NCBI GenBank assembly: GCA_945870185.1
Contig: CAMBRK010000012.1
Span: 1 to 64,000 of the forward strand
DNA from: Aureispira sp. CCB-QB1
GTDB lineage: Bacteria; Bacteroidota; Bacteroidia; Chitinophagales; Saprospiraceae
Length of the DNA stretch: 64,000 nt
Direction: 5' to 3'
Below are positions 7,487-16,419 of this stretch, one piece after another (position 1 is the first letter of the stretch; every line of letters begins with the position of its first letter). Made by a program: the position numbers and the translations under genes. The notes beneath the pieces were generated by a model. The model ran no database searches, was not told the DNA's origin, and was given only the letters and a program-made list of their open reading frames with translations.

Positions 7487-8078
7487 CGCTCAGAACTGGA
7501 AGTGGTACCAATATAAAACATATAAAAACAATATAAACTTAAAACATAAAACAGCGAAAAAAAAAATTTTTAAACAAAAAAAACACGAGACAATCGCACC
7601 GGGCCCGCGCGCCATTCATTTTCAAATTTTCAATCATGAAATACATAGTCTTGATTGCTCTGTAAGCTCATTATGTGAGTTCTGAAGTGTTTTTTGATCA
7701 AGGGTTACTACTTTTTCACTTCGGTAAATATAATGCGTCTAAGGGCTTTATTTTGAGTTTTACCTTTAGTGTGATTTTTGTTTTGTTGCCGTTGTAAGAG
7801 TTTTGGGTGTTGTTTGAAATATAATTACGAAAATCTATAATTATTGAAATTATATACCGAAATTAAATCCACCTTGGGTGTTTTTATTCTGATTGGCTTG
7901 ATTTGATTATTTTTTTTTGACAATGAAATTTATTACAGTATTCTTTTAGTTGATTTTATGCATTATGTAAAATTATATGTATTGAATTATTGAAAAAAAT
8001 AACACCCGACTTGGGTATACCTTGGGTGTTTGGTTTTGAATATCCCTCCACCTTTGCAGCGTACTAAAATTCTAATCC
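7487..8078. other. Non-coding region before the xis/rep operon, with three TTGGGTGT repeats
   Basis: No ORF is supported. ACCTTGGGTGTTT occurs exactly at 7871-7883 and 8019-8031, and GTTTTGGGTGTTGTTTG lies near 7799. A half-inverted copy (AACACCCGACTTGGG) begins at 8001. The last repeat overlaps a likely -33 TTTG, and CACCTTTG lies near 8053, so the repeats could be operators for the operon starting at 8079. Replication iterons are an alternative. Confidence 0.5.
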
Positions 8079-8375
8079 ATGCCAGCACAAATTCTTACCA
8101 CGGATGACTTACGTGAGTTCAAATTAGAACTCATTAATGAAATTAAAAGCTTGATTTTACACACAAATATCAATACTTCTAATACCCAAAGAAAGTATTT
8201 AAAATCTGCTGAAGTTGCAGAGCTGCTAAGCATTTCTTTAAATACGCTGTATCAGCTTAGGATAAATCGTCAGTTACCTTTTACCAAAATAGGCGGTACT
8301 ATTTTTTTTGAAAGGGAAGACGTAGAAGCGATGATAAGTAAGAATAAAAAACAAATAAAGATAAGTTTTAAATAA
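8079..8375 (+). CDS. Helix-turn-helix excisionase-like protein
   Basis: 98 residues. The segment YLKSAEVAELLSISLNTLYQ, RINRQLPFTKIGGTIFFERED is a MerR/excisionase type HTH_17 domain (residues about 47-90) as found in element-borne Xis and transcription factors of Bacteroidota. The N-terminal 45 residues form a helical segment. The stop overlaps the next start (TAATG at 8373-8377), so it is co-translated with the replication-like gene. Direct repeats upstream could be its own binding sites. Whether it acts in excision, replication control or both is inferred. Confidence 0.8.
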   Translation: MPAQILTTDDLREFKLELINEIKSLILHTNINTSNTQRKYLKSAEVAELLSISLNTLYQLRINRQLPFTKIGGTIFFEREDVEAMISKNKKQIKISFK

Positions 8376-9100
8376 TGAAAGCAACACCACAGACCCAAGT
8401 GCAGACGAATTTCATCAAACACCAGGAACTATTTTACGAAATAGTCAAAAGTGTAGATGTTATCCATTGCTCACACATTGCGCTTTATCAAGCTTTATTC
8501 AGATGTTGGAATTATCACTTTTTTACTAATCCGGTGCAGTTTCCCAGAGAGCAAATTATGGGTATGGCTGGAATACGATCTAAATCAGTTTACTACAAGG
8601 TTATCAGGGAATTGGAAGCTTTAGATCTCATTCGATATTATCCATCCAAATCTATTTACGCCAAAAGCAATTTCTGTTTATCCACTCTAGAAAAAGTTAA
8701 TGATGAGATTTTCATCTCTCTCTGGGGACTAAGCAATCATCAAAGTCTAAGTCAGTCTGAAAATCAGTTAGAATTATTTAAAGATACGTCAGAAGGGCCT
8801 TTGAAACTAATGACAAATTTGACTAATGGAAAGGGTAGGGTAGTTCTATTAAAAAAGTATTCTGTAGCAAAAATTCCTTATGCTTTAGAAGCTGAATCTA
8901 ATCTGTTTAACATGAATCAGCCAGAGTCCTACAACCCTCTCACAGATCCCAAATACGCATCCCATATCGACAATCGTATTTCTTCACATTCAAATAAAAG
9001 TAATTATGCAAATCATCAAGATTCACAATCGCGAGGTTCCAGCCTCCGTCCTTCAGGAGTACCAGTCGATCCAGAAGCTGACTACTCAATCAAACTTTAA
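8375..9100 (+). CDS. Element replication-initiation-like protein
   Basis: 241 residues. The N-terminal 110 residues (HIALYQALFRCWNYHFFTNP, then MAGIRSKSVYYKVIRELEAL and LIRYYPSKS) form a winged-helix pattern seen in Bacteroidota element and phage replication proteins that resemble DnaD/replisome organisers. The C-terminal part is polar and low in complexity (NNQ/S-rich), as in linker or loader-binding tails. The DnaC-like gene overlaps its last 95 bases in another frame. By position it is likely to recognise the origin and recruit the loader. This is inferred from architecture, not from a known member. Confidence 0.6.
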   Translation: MKATPQTQVQTNFIKHQELFYEIVKSVDVIHCSHIALYQALFRCWNYHFFTNPVQFPREQIMGMAGIRSKSVYYKVIRELEALDLIRYYPSKSIYAKSNFCLSTLEKVNDEIFISLWGLSNHQSLSQSENQLELFKDTSEGPLKLMTNLTNGKGRVVLLKKYSVAKIPYALEAESNLFNMNQPESYNPLTDPKYASHIDNRISSHSNKSNYANHQDSQSRGSSLRPSGVPVDPEADYSIKL

Positions 9101-9710
9101 TTACGAGCATTTCTCGAAACTCATGGAGCTCCATGGACAGATCATCTATGGTTTTGATTTTAAGCTGTACCGAGAAGATAAGGACGTTTTACTCCAGCTC
9201 TATGCGTACTTTACAGGAGACGTGGCACTTTGCAAACATTATGATATTGACCTTCGTAAAGGACTTTTTCTTTCTGGAAAGACTGGGGTAGGGAAGACTT
9301 GTCACATGAAACTCTTAAGACAGTTTTTGAGTTTTGCAGAACGATACAAGATGAAAACATGCCAGGCATTAGCATTGGAGTACATGGATACGGGCTCGAA
9401 CGTTATCTTGCAGTATGGTAGAAACTTTGTGGAGTATATAGACCACAATACAATCAATACATCTTATTGTTTCGATGATTTAGGCGCTGAAGATGAAGTC
9501 AAACATTACGGTACCCAAACCAATGTTTTGGGACAGATCATCTTGATGCGTTATGAGCTTTTCCAAAACCGACAAGTGCTGACGCATTTCACCAGCAATC
9601 TTTCAGCACCCCAAATTGAGAAATGTTATGGTGAGCGAGTCCGCAGTCGCCTCCGCCAAATGTGCAATTGGATAGAGTACAAAAGTACATCTACAGACAA
9701 GAGAAAATAA
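9006..9710 (+). CDS. DnaC-like AAA+ ATPase, helicase loader of the element
   Basis: 234 residues. Walker A is GKTGVGKT (91-98) and Walker B is YCFDDLG (154-160). The sensor-1-like end (VLTHFTSNLSAPQIEKCYGERVRSRL) contains the ERVRSRL arginine box typical of DnaC/DnaI-type loaders. It should load a replicative helicase at the element's origin. The start at 9006 overlaps the previous gene by 95 bases; the next Met (9123) would remove part of the N-terminal helix, so 9006 is kept. A GC-rich hairpin follows at 9740. Confidence 0.8.
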   Translation: MQIIKIHNREVPASVLQEYQSIQKLTTQSNFNYEHFSKLMELHGQIIYGFDFKLYREDKDVLLQLYAYFTGDVALCKHYDIDLRKGLFLSGKTGVGKTCHMKLLRQFLSFAERYKMKTCQALALEYMDTGSNVILQYGRNFVEYIDHNTINTSYCFDDLGAEDEVKHYGTQTNVLGQIILMRYELFQNRQVLTHFTSNLSAPQIEKCYGERVRSRLRQMCNWIEYKSTSTDKRK

Positions 9711-9739
9711 GAAGTATGGGTTACATAGTTTTGGGTTAC

Positions 9740-9769
9740 GCGGTCGCTGCGCTGGCAGCGGCCGCTTTT
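9740..9769 (+). terminator. GC-rich hairpin terminator after the replication operon
   Basis: GCGGTCGCTGC and GCAGCGGCCGC pair over 11 bases (one G-U pair) around a GCTG loop, followed by TTTT. It lies 30 bases after the stop at 9710. Confidence 0.75.
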
Positions 9770-10215
9770 CCACCATGCCGCAAGATAAGACCTTTCACAC
9801 CCTAGTTGTGTGTTCCTTTTTTATCATGCATAAAGATGCATGAATTGAGCAGCTGCTTTTGCTCGCTGCAGAGCAGCTCTCTTTCTATTTTATAGCTTAC
9901 TTCTTTTCCGGCCTTAACGAATAAGGCGTCAAGAAATCATGGATGCAAACCGTCAAAAATTCAAAACTGTATGAGCCAAAAATCAGACTAATTCGAGCTC
10001 CAATTAACGAAGTTCGTAGTTAGGCTAAACTGGAAATAAAACCCAAAGGCGAGTTTTTTGAATTTAGGTTTTCAGGAATGATTTTAGGCTTAGGCGTTAC
10101 AGCCTTGATTTTTTTTGTTTCGTTTTTTGTATCAAGACAAAAAATGAAAAGCCAAGCCGGCTCAAGGCGATCTTATTTTGAAATACAAATTATTAAAATC
10201 ACCAAAAATATCAAA
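9770..10215. other. Non-coding gap between the element operon and the endonuclease gene
   Basis: No supported gene. A CTTGAT...ATCAAG inversion with T-rich loop lies at 10104-10136, and the frame through it (ending FVSFFVSRQKMK) is a commonly seen repeat-like sequence in Bacteroidota, not a credible leader. The right boundary of the integrative element may lie here, but no att repeat was found by eye. Confidence 0.4.
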
Positions 10216-11268
10216 ATGAAATTCATAACTTGTCCTGCATCATCAGGACTCCCAGTCTTAACTTTAACCTTAATCTCAACCTTATTCTTATCCTTTACCT
10301 TGACCGCCCAAGAAATCATCTTCCCCGGCCTCCGCGGAGATTCTTTAACAACCGAACTCCAAAAATACTACACCCCTAAAAAAGTACTTAAATACGACGA
10401 TGCCAGGACCAAACTTTATACTGAAATATTTCTGGAGCGAGACTCCATTGAATGTTTCTATTCCGGATACAAAATAGCAGTACCCGCAGGAACCAACATC
10501 TTATCCTGGACTGCCAGATACGGCATCCAAACCGAACACCTTTTTCCAAGGTCACTTGGTTCAGCTTCAATGCCTGCACTAGGTGATCTTCATCACCTGG
10601 TGCCAGCCAGAGCTACCATTAATGCATTAAGGAGAAATGCCCCATTCCAAGACATTCCAGATGAACAAACCAAATACTGGATCCATCAAGACAAAGTGTT
10701 AACAATGATACCTAGAAAAGAAATAAACCACTACTCCGAATTCAAATCCAATGCGTTTGAGCCTTTGGAAACCAGAAAGGGAGATGTAGCGAGACCACTA
10801 TTCTATTTCTACACTTTCTACAAATCAGCTGCTGATAAAAAAAGTAAGTCATTCTTTTCATCAATGCTTCCTGACCTCTGCCGATGGCATCGATCAGACA
10901 AAGCAGATTCAATTGAAATCAAACGATCCTTAGCCATCGCCAGAATCCAATCTAATGTCAATCCATTTATCTTTGACCCATCACTCGTAGAGCGATGTTT
11001 TTGTGCAGGATATCCTGACAATCCTGTAAAAGCATATTCTTTCAACATCTACCCTAATCCATCCAAAGGGCTATTCTACATAGACATCCCGGACTACAAA
11101 GGGCCAGTGATCATGACTATTTCTGATGCTTCAGGAAAGCTCATGGAGACACATCAATTGGTTTATTCGGGGTTGATGAGTTGGAGGTTGGGGCAGGGGG
11201 GGTGGAAAATGACTTTTATAAATAGCCATTTTAATGAAATTTCAAAAGTGGCTGTTATCCCCCCATAA
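10216..11268 (+). CDS. Secreted endonuclease I family protein with T9SS sorting domain
   Basis: 350 residues. The start at 10216 gives a signal peptide (MKFIT... LTLISTLFLSFTLTAQ). The catalytic region holds GIQTEHLFPRSLGS, GDLHHLVPA, INALRRNAPF and KGDVARPLFYFYTFY, the endonuclease I (EndA/NucM, beta-beta-alpha metal) signature. H in TEH and the downstream N/H residues are present. A T9SS type A tail begins near residue 275 (FNIYPNPSKGLFYIDIPDY) and ends KVAVIPP. The enzyme should be exported to the surface or medium and degrade DNA non-specifically. Its start is reinforced because the upstream in-frame extension is repeat-like. Three remnants of a close paralogue occur at 15.96, 21.95 and 36.09 kb. 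Confidence 0.88.
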   Translation: MKFITCPASSGLPVLTLTLISTLFLSFTLTAQEIIFPGLRGDSLTTELQKYYTPKKVLKYDDARTKLYTEIFLERDSIECFYSGYKIAVPAGTNILSWTARYGIQTEHLFPRSLGSASMPALGDLHHLVPARATINALRRNAPFQDIPDEQTKYWIHQDKVLTMIPRKEINHYSEFKSNAFEPLETRKGDVARPLFYFYTFYKSAADKKSKSFFSSMLPDLCRWHRSDKADSIEIKRSLAIARIQSNVNPFIFDPSLVERCFCAGYPDNPVKAYSFNIYPNPSKGLFYIDIPDYKGPVIMTISDASGKLMETHQLVYSGLMSWRLGQGGWKMTFINSHFNEISKVAVIPP

Positions 11269-11680
11269 TACTCGTAAAGAAGTTTAGATCTGTAGCAGTT
11301 ACGGCAAAATACTCATCTAATAGTTATTTTAGCAATCTATCCCAGGTCTTAATGAGCCTTTAGTACTTAACCTGGATCAAATCAAACATAAAATCGTTCT
11401 CATGATGTACTTCATTTTTTTTTCATTTATCTTGATTTTAATTGATTTGATATTTTATTTTGATCAAATTCGAAGTATTTTAGAATTTATTTGGTTAATC
11501 CTAAAGTCTGTGTTATTAAAAATTGCATTTATGCTTCAATTAGCACCATAATATTGGAAATATATGGCATACTTTTTGAATAAGATTTGGTTAACATGTC
11601 TGATGATGCAATAAAAAATCATTTTGTTGCTAAAGCAACAGTAAATTATTTACAACAAAAATCGTAAAACTGAACCTAAA
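11269..11680. other. Intergenic region upstream of the giant SdrD-B protein
   Basis: AT-rich, no credible ORF. The sequence TACTTTTTGAATAAGATTTGG (near 11569) is promoter-like, but no clear -33/-7 pair can be fixed. The last 40 bases before 11681 lack a strong ribosome-binding site, as usual in this phylum. Confidence 0.4.
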
Positions 11681-14600
11681 ATGAAAAATAGTAAACATTT
11701 AAATTACTTAACAAATTTAATTTTTTGGTCGTTTCTTTTGTTTGATATATCATCCCCTTCAAATGTTAATGCTCAAATATCAAACTATTGGGGCTGTGGT
11801 TCATCCTTTGTTACTTGCGGCCCTGGTGAATTTGATTTACAAGATACTACTTTTAGAGATGGTGTTGTGTGTGGTATCATAGATGTAAGACAAACTTCTG
11901 ATTTTTTCAAACCCTCTTCCGCAACATTTACTGGAGTTTATGCTTCTAAAATGTATCCACCACTCAATATGGATTGGCATTTTAGTAATTTAGGAACTGT
12001 GTTTAGTGTAGCAGTAGATATTAGGGGTGATATATTTGTTGCAGCAACGACAACTTTTGGAAGTGTACCTTTTCCAGATGGCGCTAACCCCACCAATGCC
12101 AGAGGTTCAGGAAGTATATTTAAAATAAGTGGGGCCACTGGATTGGTTAATACCGGATTTGTAACTACTGAGCAGTACAGTGCCTTTAACCCAAGTTTTC
12201 AGAATAGAATACCTAATCAAACACTACTCCCAACAGCTAAGTGGGGCCCACCATTAAATAGAAACTTTACTGTTAAATCAGGCCCTGGATTGGGAGATTT
12301 AACGTATAATAAATACCATGACTTTATTTATGTGAGTAATTTTGAAGATGGCAAAATTTATAAAATAAATCCAACTACTGGTAATGTTGAAAATGTATTT
12401 GATCCTACTTTTGGTGAGGGTAATCCAGCTATTGCTTTAGACAATGGTACCATTGGATTTTCACCACGTGGGCAACGACCATGGGGGTTGGGAATTTATC
12501 AGCATGGAAGCACCCCACGTTTATATTATTCAAATTGGAAGGTAGATGCCAGAGAAAAAAATAACCCAAATAGTGAACATAACGAGATTTGGAGCATCGA
12601 ACTTGATATTAATGGTAACCCAGTTGGGTTAGAAAAATTAGAAATAATAATAGATTTCCTAAATAATCCACCAATTGGTTCTACGCCTAATCAAATACCT
12701 AAGTTTGAATACTCATCTTCTCCAGTTTCAGACATTTCATTTTCAGAAAATGGAGTGATGCTCCTCGCAGAAAAAGGCATGGACTATGATTTTGGATATG
12801 TATTTGGTATGGGCTGCGGCTCACCAGATTGTAACCCAGCTCATCAGGCAAGACTCATGCAATATTCGTGGAATGGAACAACTTGGCAGATTTTTAACAA
12901 TTCAAAGTTTTATGAGTTAGCATCTACATCTGCAATGACGAATTGCGCTGGCGGTGTGGATGTAGGTTATAACACTTTTGATCCTAACAATCCATGTGAT
13001 TCTTTGATCTGGGTGACAGGTGATTTTAATCATGTTGATGGAAAACAAATTTACGGCTCTGCTGGGCTTGAGTTCGGGAATGGAGCCGCTAACAATCACA
13101 GATATATTGATTTTAATGGTCAGACAAATAATGCTGCAAATCCTGACAAATTAGAAATTGGAGATGTTGAAATTTTTAGATGTGATGTTTCATGCATCAA
13201 CTGTTGCGACAGCATTAAGGTAGTTAGTGTTAACGCATGCTGTTCCAAAATTACTTCATACTGTGAGGTCATTTCTGTACAGGTACAGGTGCAAAACGGA
13301 GTCATCTCTTCCGGTCTATGGAATTGTGGTGCTTTGCCGGCCAATTTTATAGATCAGACCGGTTTTACTTTTACGCCCGGCAATCCTTGTATACTGGATA
13401 TGGATCTTTGCGTAAGACCCATCATGGCTGGCAGCTCTACCATTACGTACACCATTACCTTTGCTGACAACAGCACCTGTACGGTGACGGATGTTAAAAA
13501 TTGCCCATGTACCAATGTACGAGGTTTAATATGGGCAGATACGGACAATGACGGTATCAGAGAACCTGGCGAATCCGGAATAAATGGTCTTGCCGTTGAG
13601 TTGGTGGAATTTCCGTCTCTTGTCGTTGTAGCTATACAGAATACTGCCTACAATCTAGGAATTAATTATGATGGATTTTATCAATTCAGTTGTGTGAAGC
13701 CTGGAACATATTTCGTCCGGTTTACTCAACCTATCGGAACAGGAGCAAGTTTACCATTTCAATTTCTTCCTAATTTAGATTCAGACCTCACTGCCAACAA
13801 TGGACCAAATACCACCAATACATTTACAGTAGCTCAAGGTGATCAGAAAGTCAATATTGATGCAGGATATTATAGATGTTGTGATTATGTGGTTGAGCAA
13901 CCTAAAACCGATCAATGTTGCAGCAGCATACAAAGTTCTTGCGCAGTAGATCAGGTTCATGTAAGTGTCCAAAACGGTACTGTCAGTACTTTTGATTGGG
14001 GCTGTCTTCCGAGACCCAACATATATGCTTTTGCAGGCCAGACTCAATTTACACTCCCTATTCCTGCAGGTTGCAATTTTGATCTGACGGTCTGTGTCGA
14101 CCCCGTGTATACCAATCCATATCAGCCGGTGGTCATTACCTATACTACTACTTTTGCCAGTGGAGGAACTTGTGTCAAAACCGATACACTTCGTTGCCCT
14201 TGTGGTGTTATCAAAGGTAAAGCTTGGTTTGATACTAATAGCGATGGCATCAGCCAGTCATTTGAAAATGGAATTAACCAATTGACAGTCTACCTGGTGG
14301 ATGCTGAGTCAGGTATAATATATGACAAAACGAATACTGGCCTTAAGCCCGGATCACCTTCAGATGATGGCTATTTTGCGTTTAAATGCATGAGACCAGG
14401 TATGTATTATCTTCAATTTCAAGAAATAAAAACTCTGGATTTTAGTCCTTACCATCAAGGAAGCGATCCTCAATCAGATTCCGATGTCTCAGGATTTTAC
14501 AATCCGTTCTCGACTGACAAAATCACGATTATCAATGGAGATACCATTTGTATGAATGCAGGATATATGCCAAAACCAGTCCCGCCTCAGACCTTTACAT

Positions 14601-15799
14601 TGAAAGGCAAAGTACAATCAAGAGAATCCAAACCTATATCATCTGCTCACGTAAAAATATTTAAAGATCAAAATCTTGTTGGAAGTGTTCTCACAGATGC
14701 TAACGGGGAATATCAAGTTGATAAACTAGAAATTTTAAAAGATTACTACACTGATGTATCATATAAAGGTGATCCTTTAAAAGGAGTAAGTACATTAGAT
14801 TTAGTTTTAATACAAAGACATATCTTAGGATTTGAGACATTCGATCATCCAACCCAATTTATAGCTGCAGATGTTAATTTCAATAATACCGTGACGGCAA
14901 GTGACTTGGTTGAAATTAGGAAGTTAATCTTAGGGATTACTCAAAATTTTGTTACTGATCAAAGTTGGAGATGTATCCCTAAATCTATTTCGATTGATCC
15001 TGACAACAACCCACTACCTGTTTCACAAGAAATTATTAAGAATACTTCATCATCGAACCTTCAAAAAGATTTTTTTGCTGTAAAACTTGGAGATGTTAAT
15101 GGTAATGCTTTGAGTTACAATACACATTTCAGAACTAATTCTATTTATAATCTGAATATCAATAATTCGGATTTCGTAAAAGGTGAAGAAGTTAGGATAC
15201 CTGTATATGCATCAGAAAATATTACAACTTTAGGCTTACAAATGTCTATCAAATTTTCAGATAGTTTATCCTGGATAGGCCTTGAGCAAGGTTCTCTTAA
15301 GATTTCATCGGATCAGTATCATTTTAAAAATAATTTACTTAACATTTCCCATATAACTGATGAAATACAGAAAATAGAGAAAGGAGAAGTATTATTTGTC
15401 TTGGTATTTAATGCAAAATCCAAAGGCCAAACTGCTAGCAGTTTACAATTAATCAATATGCTTTCTCCAGAAATTTATAATGAAGCCTATGATCCGTTAA
15501 TGCTTAAGTTTAATTTAAAAAATGGTGACCTATATCAGGAATATCATCTGTACCCAGCTGTACCTAATCCGTTTACAAATGAAACAGTTTTGCGCTTCAA
15601 TATACCAGTGGACGAAACAATCACTTTTCAATTTTATACCCTAGATGGGAAAATGGTACTAGCCAAAAAGGATCAATTCGTAAAGGGTCAAAACCAAATA
15701 TCCATCAAAGGTGAAGAACTGAGTCGTACCGGTACTTACATCGTAAAAATGATTTCTAAACAAAACACGAAGATCAGAAAGGTAATTTATCTAGAATAA
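11681..15799 (+). CDS. Giant secreted SdrD-B/dockerin protein with T9SS sorting domain
   Basis: 1372 residues. A signal peptide (1-31, ending SSPSNVNAQ) is followed by a propeller-like region (about 60-480, e.g. FIYVSNFEDGKIYKINPTTG). Two SdrD-B-like domains start near 612 (VRGLIWADTDNDGIREPGES) and 841 (IKGKAWFDTNSDGISQSFE), each with a Ca-binding D-x-D-x-DGI loop and preceded by Cys-rich modules. Next come a carboxypeptidase-like fold (about 970-1030), a dockerin-type pair (STLDLVLIQRHILG and AADVNFNNTVTASDLVEIRK, about 1035-1090), a cohesin-like region (about 1150-1280) and a T9SS type A tail (from 1288, YHLYPAVPNPF). It is likely a surface or matrix adhesin. No enzyme site is seen. Confidence 0.85.
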   Translation: MKNSKHLNYLTNLIFWSFLLFDISSPSNVNAQISNYWGCGSSFVTCGPGEFDLQDTTFRDGVVCGIIDVRQTSDFFKPSSATFTGVYASKMYPPLNMDWHFSNLGTVFSVAVDIRGDIFVAATTTFGSVPFPDGANPTNARGSGSIFKISGATGLVNTGFVTTEQYSAFNPSFQNRIPNQTLLPTAKWGPPLNRNFTVKSGPGLGDLTYNKYHDFIYVSNFEDGKIYKINPTTGNVENVFDPTFGEGNPAIALDNGTIGFSPRGQRPWGLGIYQHGSTPRLYYSNWKVDAREKNNPNSEHNEIWSIELDINGNPVGLEKLEIIIDFLNNPPIGSTPNQIPKFEYSSSPVSDISFSENGVMLLAEKGMDYDFGYVFGMGCGSPDCNPAHQARLMQYSWNGTTWQIFNNSKFYELASTSAMTNCAGGVDVGYNTFDPNNPCDSLIWVTGDFNHVDGKQIYGSAGLEFGNGAANNHRYIDFNGQTNNAANPDKLEIGDVEIFRCDVSCINCCDSIKVVSVNACCSKITSYCEVISVQVQVQNGVISSGLWNCGALPANFIDQTGFTFTPGNPCILDMDLCVRPIMAGSSTITYTITFADNSTCTVTDVKNCPCTNVRGLIWADTDNDGIREPGESGINGLAVELVEFPSLVVVAIQNTAYNLGINYDGFYQFSCVKPGTYFVRFTQPIGTGASLPFQFLPNLDSDLTANNGPNTTNTFTVAQGDQKVNIDAGYYRCCDYVVEQPKTDQCCSSIQSSCAVDQVHVSVQNGTVSTFDWGCLPRPNIYAFAGQTQFTLPIPAGCNFDLTVCVDPVYTNPYQPVVITYTTTFASGGTCVKTDTLRCPCGVIKGKAWFDTNSDGISQSFENGINQLTVYLVDAESGIIYDKTNTGLKPGSPSDDGYFAFKCMRPGMYYLQFQEIKTLDFSPYHQGSDPQSDSDVSGFYNPFSTDKITIINGDTICMNAGYMPKPVPPQTFTLKGKVQSRESKPISSAHVKIFKDQNLVGSVLTDANGEYQVDKLEILKDYYTDVSYKGDPLKGVSTLDLVLIQRHILGFETFDHPTQFIAADVNFNNTVTASDLVEIRKLILGITQNFVTDQSWRCIPKSISIDPDNNPLPVSQEIIKNTSSSNLQKDFFAVKLGDVNGNALSYNTHFRTNSIYNLNINNSDFVKGEEVRIPVYASENITTLGLQMSIKFSDSLSWIGLEQGSLKISSDQYHFKNNLLNISHITDEIQKIEKGEVLFVLVFNAKSKGQTASSLQLINMLSPEIYNEAYDPLMLKFNLKNGDLYQEYHLYPAVPNPFTNETVLRFNIPVDETITFQFYTLDGKMVLAKKDQFVKGQNQISIKGEELSRTGTYIVKMISKQNTKIRKVIYLE

Positions 15800-15957
15800 A
15801 AGGTGAGTTATATAAAAATGTACTAATTCCTTGCAATCATTCATAAAATTGAGTTTAGAATATTTAAAATTATTTTCAATATCTGTTCTTACTAATTTTT
15901 CAATTTTATAATTAATGTAATGCCCAATCTGGAAAACTTCTTCAGACCCATCATTTG

Positions 15958-16045
15958 ATGTATTCGGGGTTGATGAGTTGGAGATTGAGGAAAGGGGTTT
16001 GGAATTTAGCATTTGAAATCTCAAATAACATCAATTCTTCCAATG
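15958..16045 (+). pseudogene. Remnant of endonuclease I paralogue (C-terminal end)
   Basis: The frame from 15958 reads MYSGLMSWRLRKGVWNLAFE, nearly the same as VYSGLMSWRLGQGGWKMTF at the end of the intact endonuclease at 10216-11268. The match covers only the last 25 or so codons, with no frame leading into it. It is therefore a fragment of a second copy. The rest of 15800-16419 is AT-rich and holds no other gene that I can support. Confidence 0.7.
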
Positions 16046-16373
16046 TAATAATTTTTCAATAAATATGTCATGATTGATATATTATGAATAACAATTTAAT
16101 TCTTAAAAGAAACCATTTGTCAATTTTTTACTACCGAAAATTATAAATTTACTTTTTTTATTTAATTTAAATATTAATTTTGCCATTGAGTAAGTATTAA
16201 GCATTTTAGCAAAGTAATTTTAGTTTTAAGTTCTCTCTTTATAGCATATAACAAAAGTTATATACCTAGAGTAAAAAAGTATATTTACATTTGGCCCGAA
16301 TGAGTGATCTTATACGTACCTGTTTTGAATCCAAATAAGTATCATGAGCTCCTAACTTCCACTTTTCTCTAAA

Positions 16374-16394
16374 CGTATACATCATCGTATACAT
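16374..16394. repeat. CGTATACAT direct repeat upstream of the first FISUMP gene
   Basis: CGTATACAT at 16374-16382 and 16386-16394 with a CAT spacer, about 26 bases before the start at 16420. Spacing and position would suit an operator, but no regulator can be named. Confidence 0.4.
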
Positions 16395-16419
16395 TTTTAA
16401 AATGTTAAATTATAACAAA

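Noticed and set aside
10078-10215. Upstream in-frame extension of the endonuclease gene
   Set aside because: The extension encodes a T-rich repeat-like leader (FVSFFVSRQKMK) and would bury the signal peptide that begins at 10216.
15791-16024. 77-codon minus ORF after the giant SdrD-B protein
   Set aside because: It overlaps the endonuclease remnant and the previous gene end, shows no motif and has random-looking composition.
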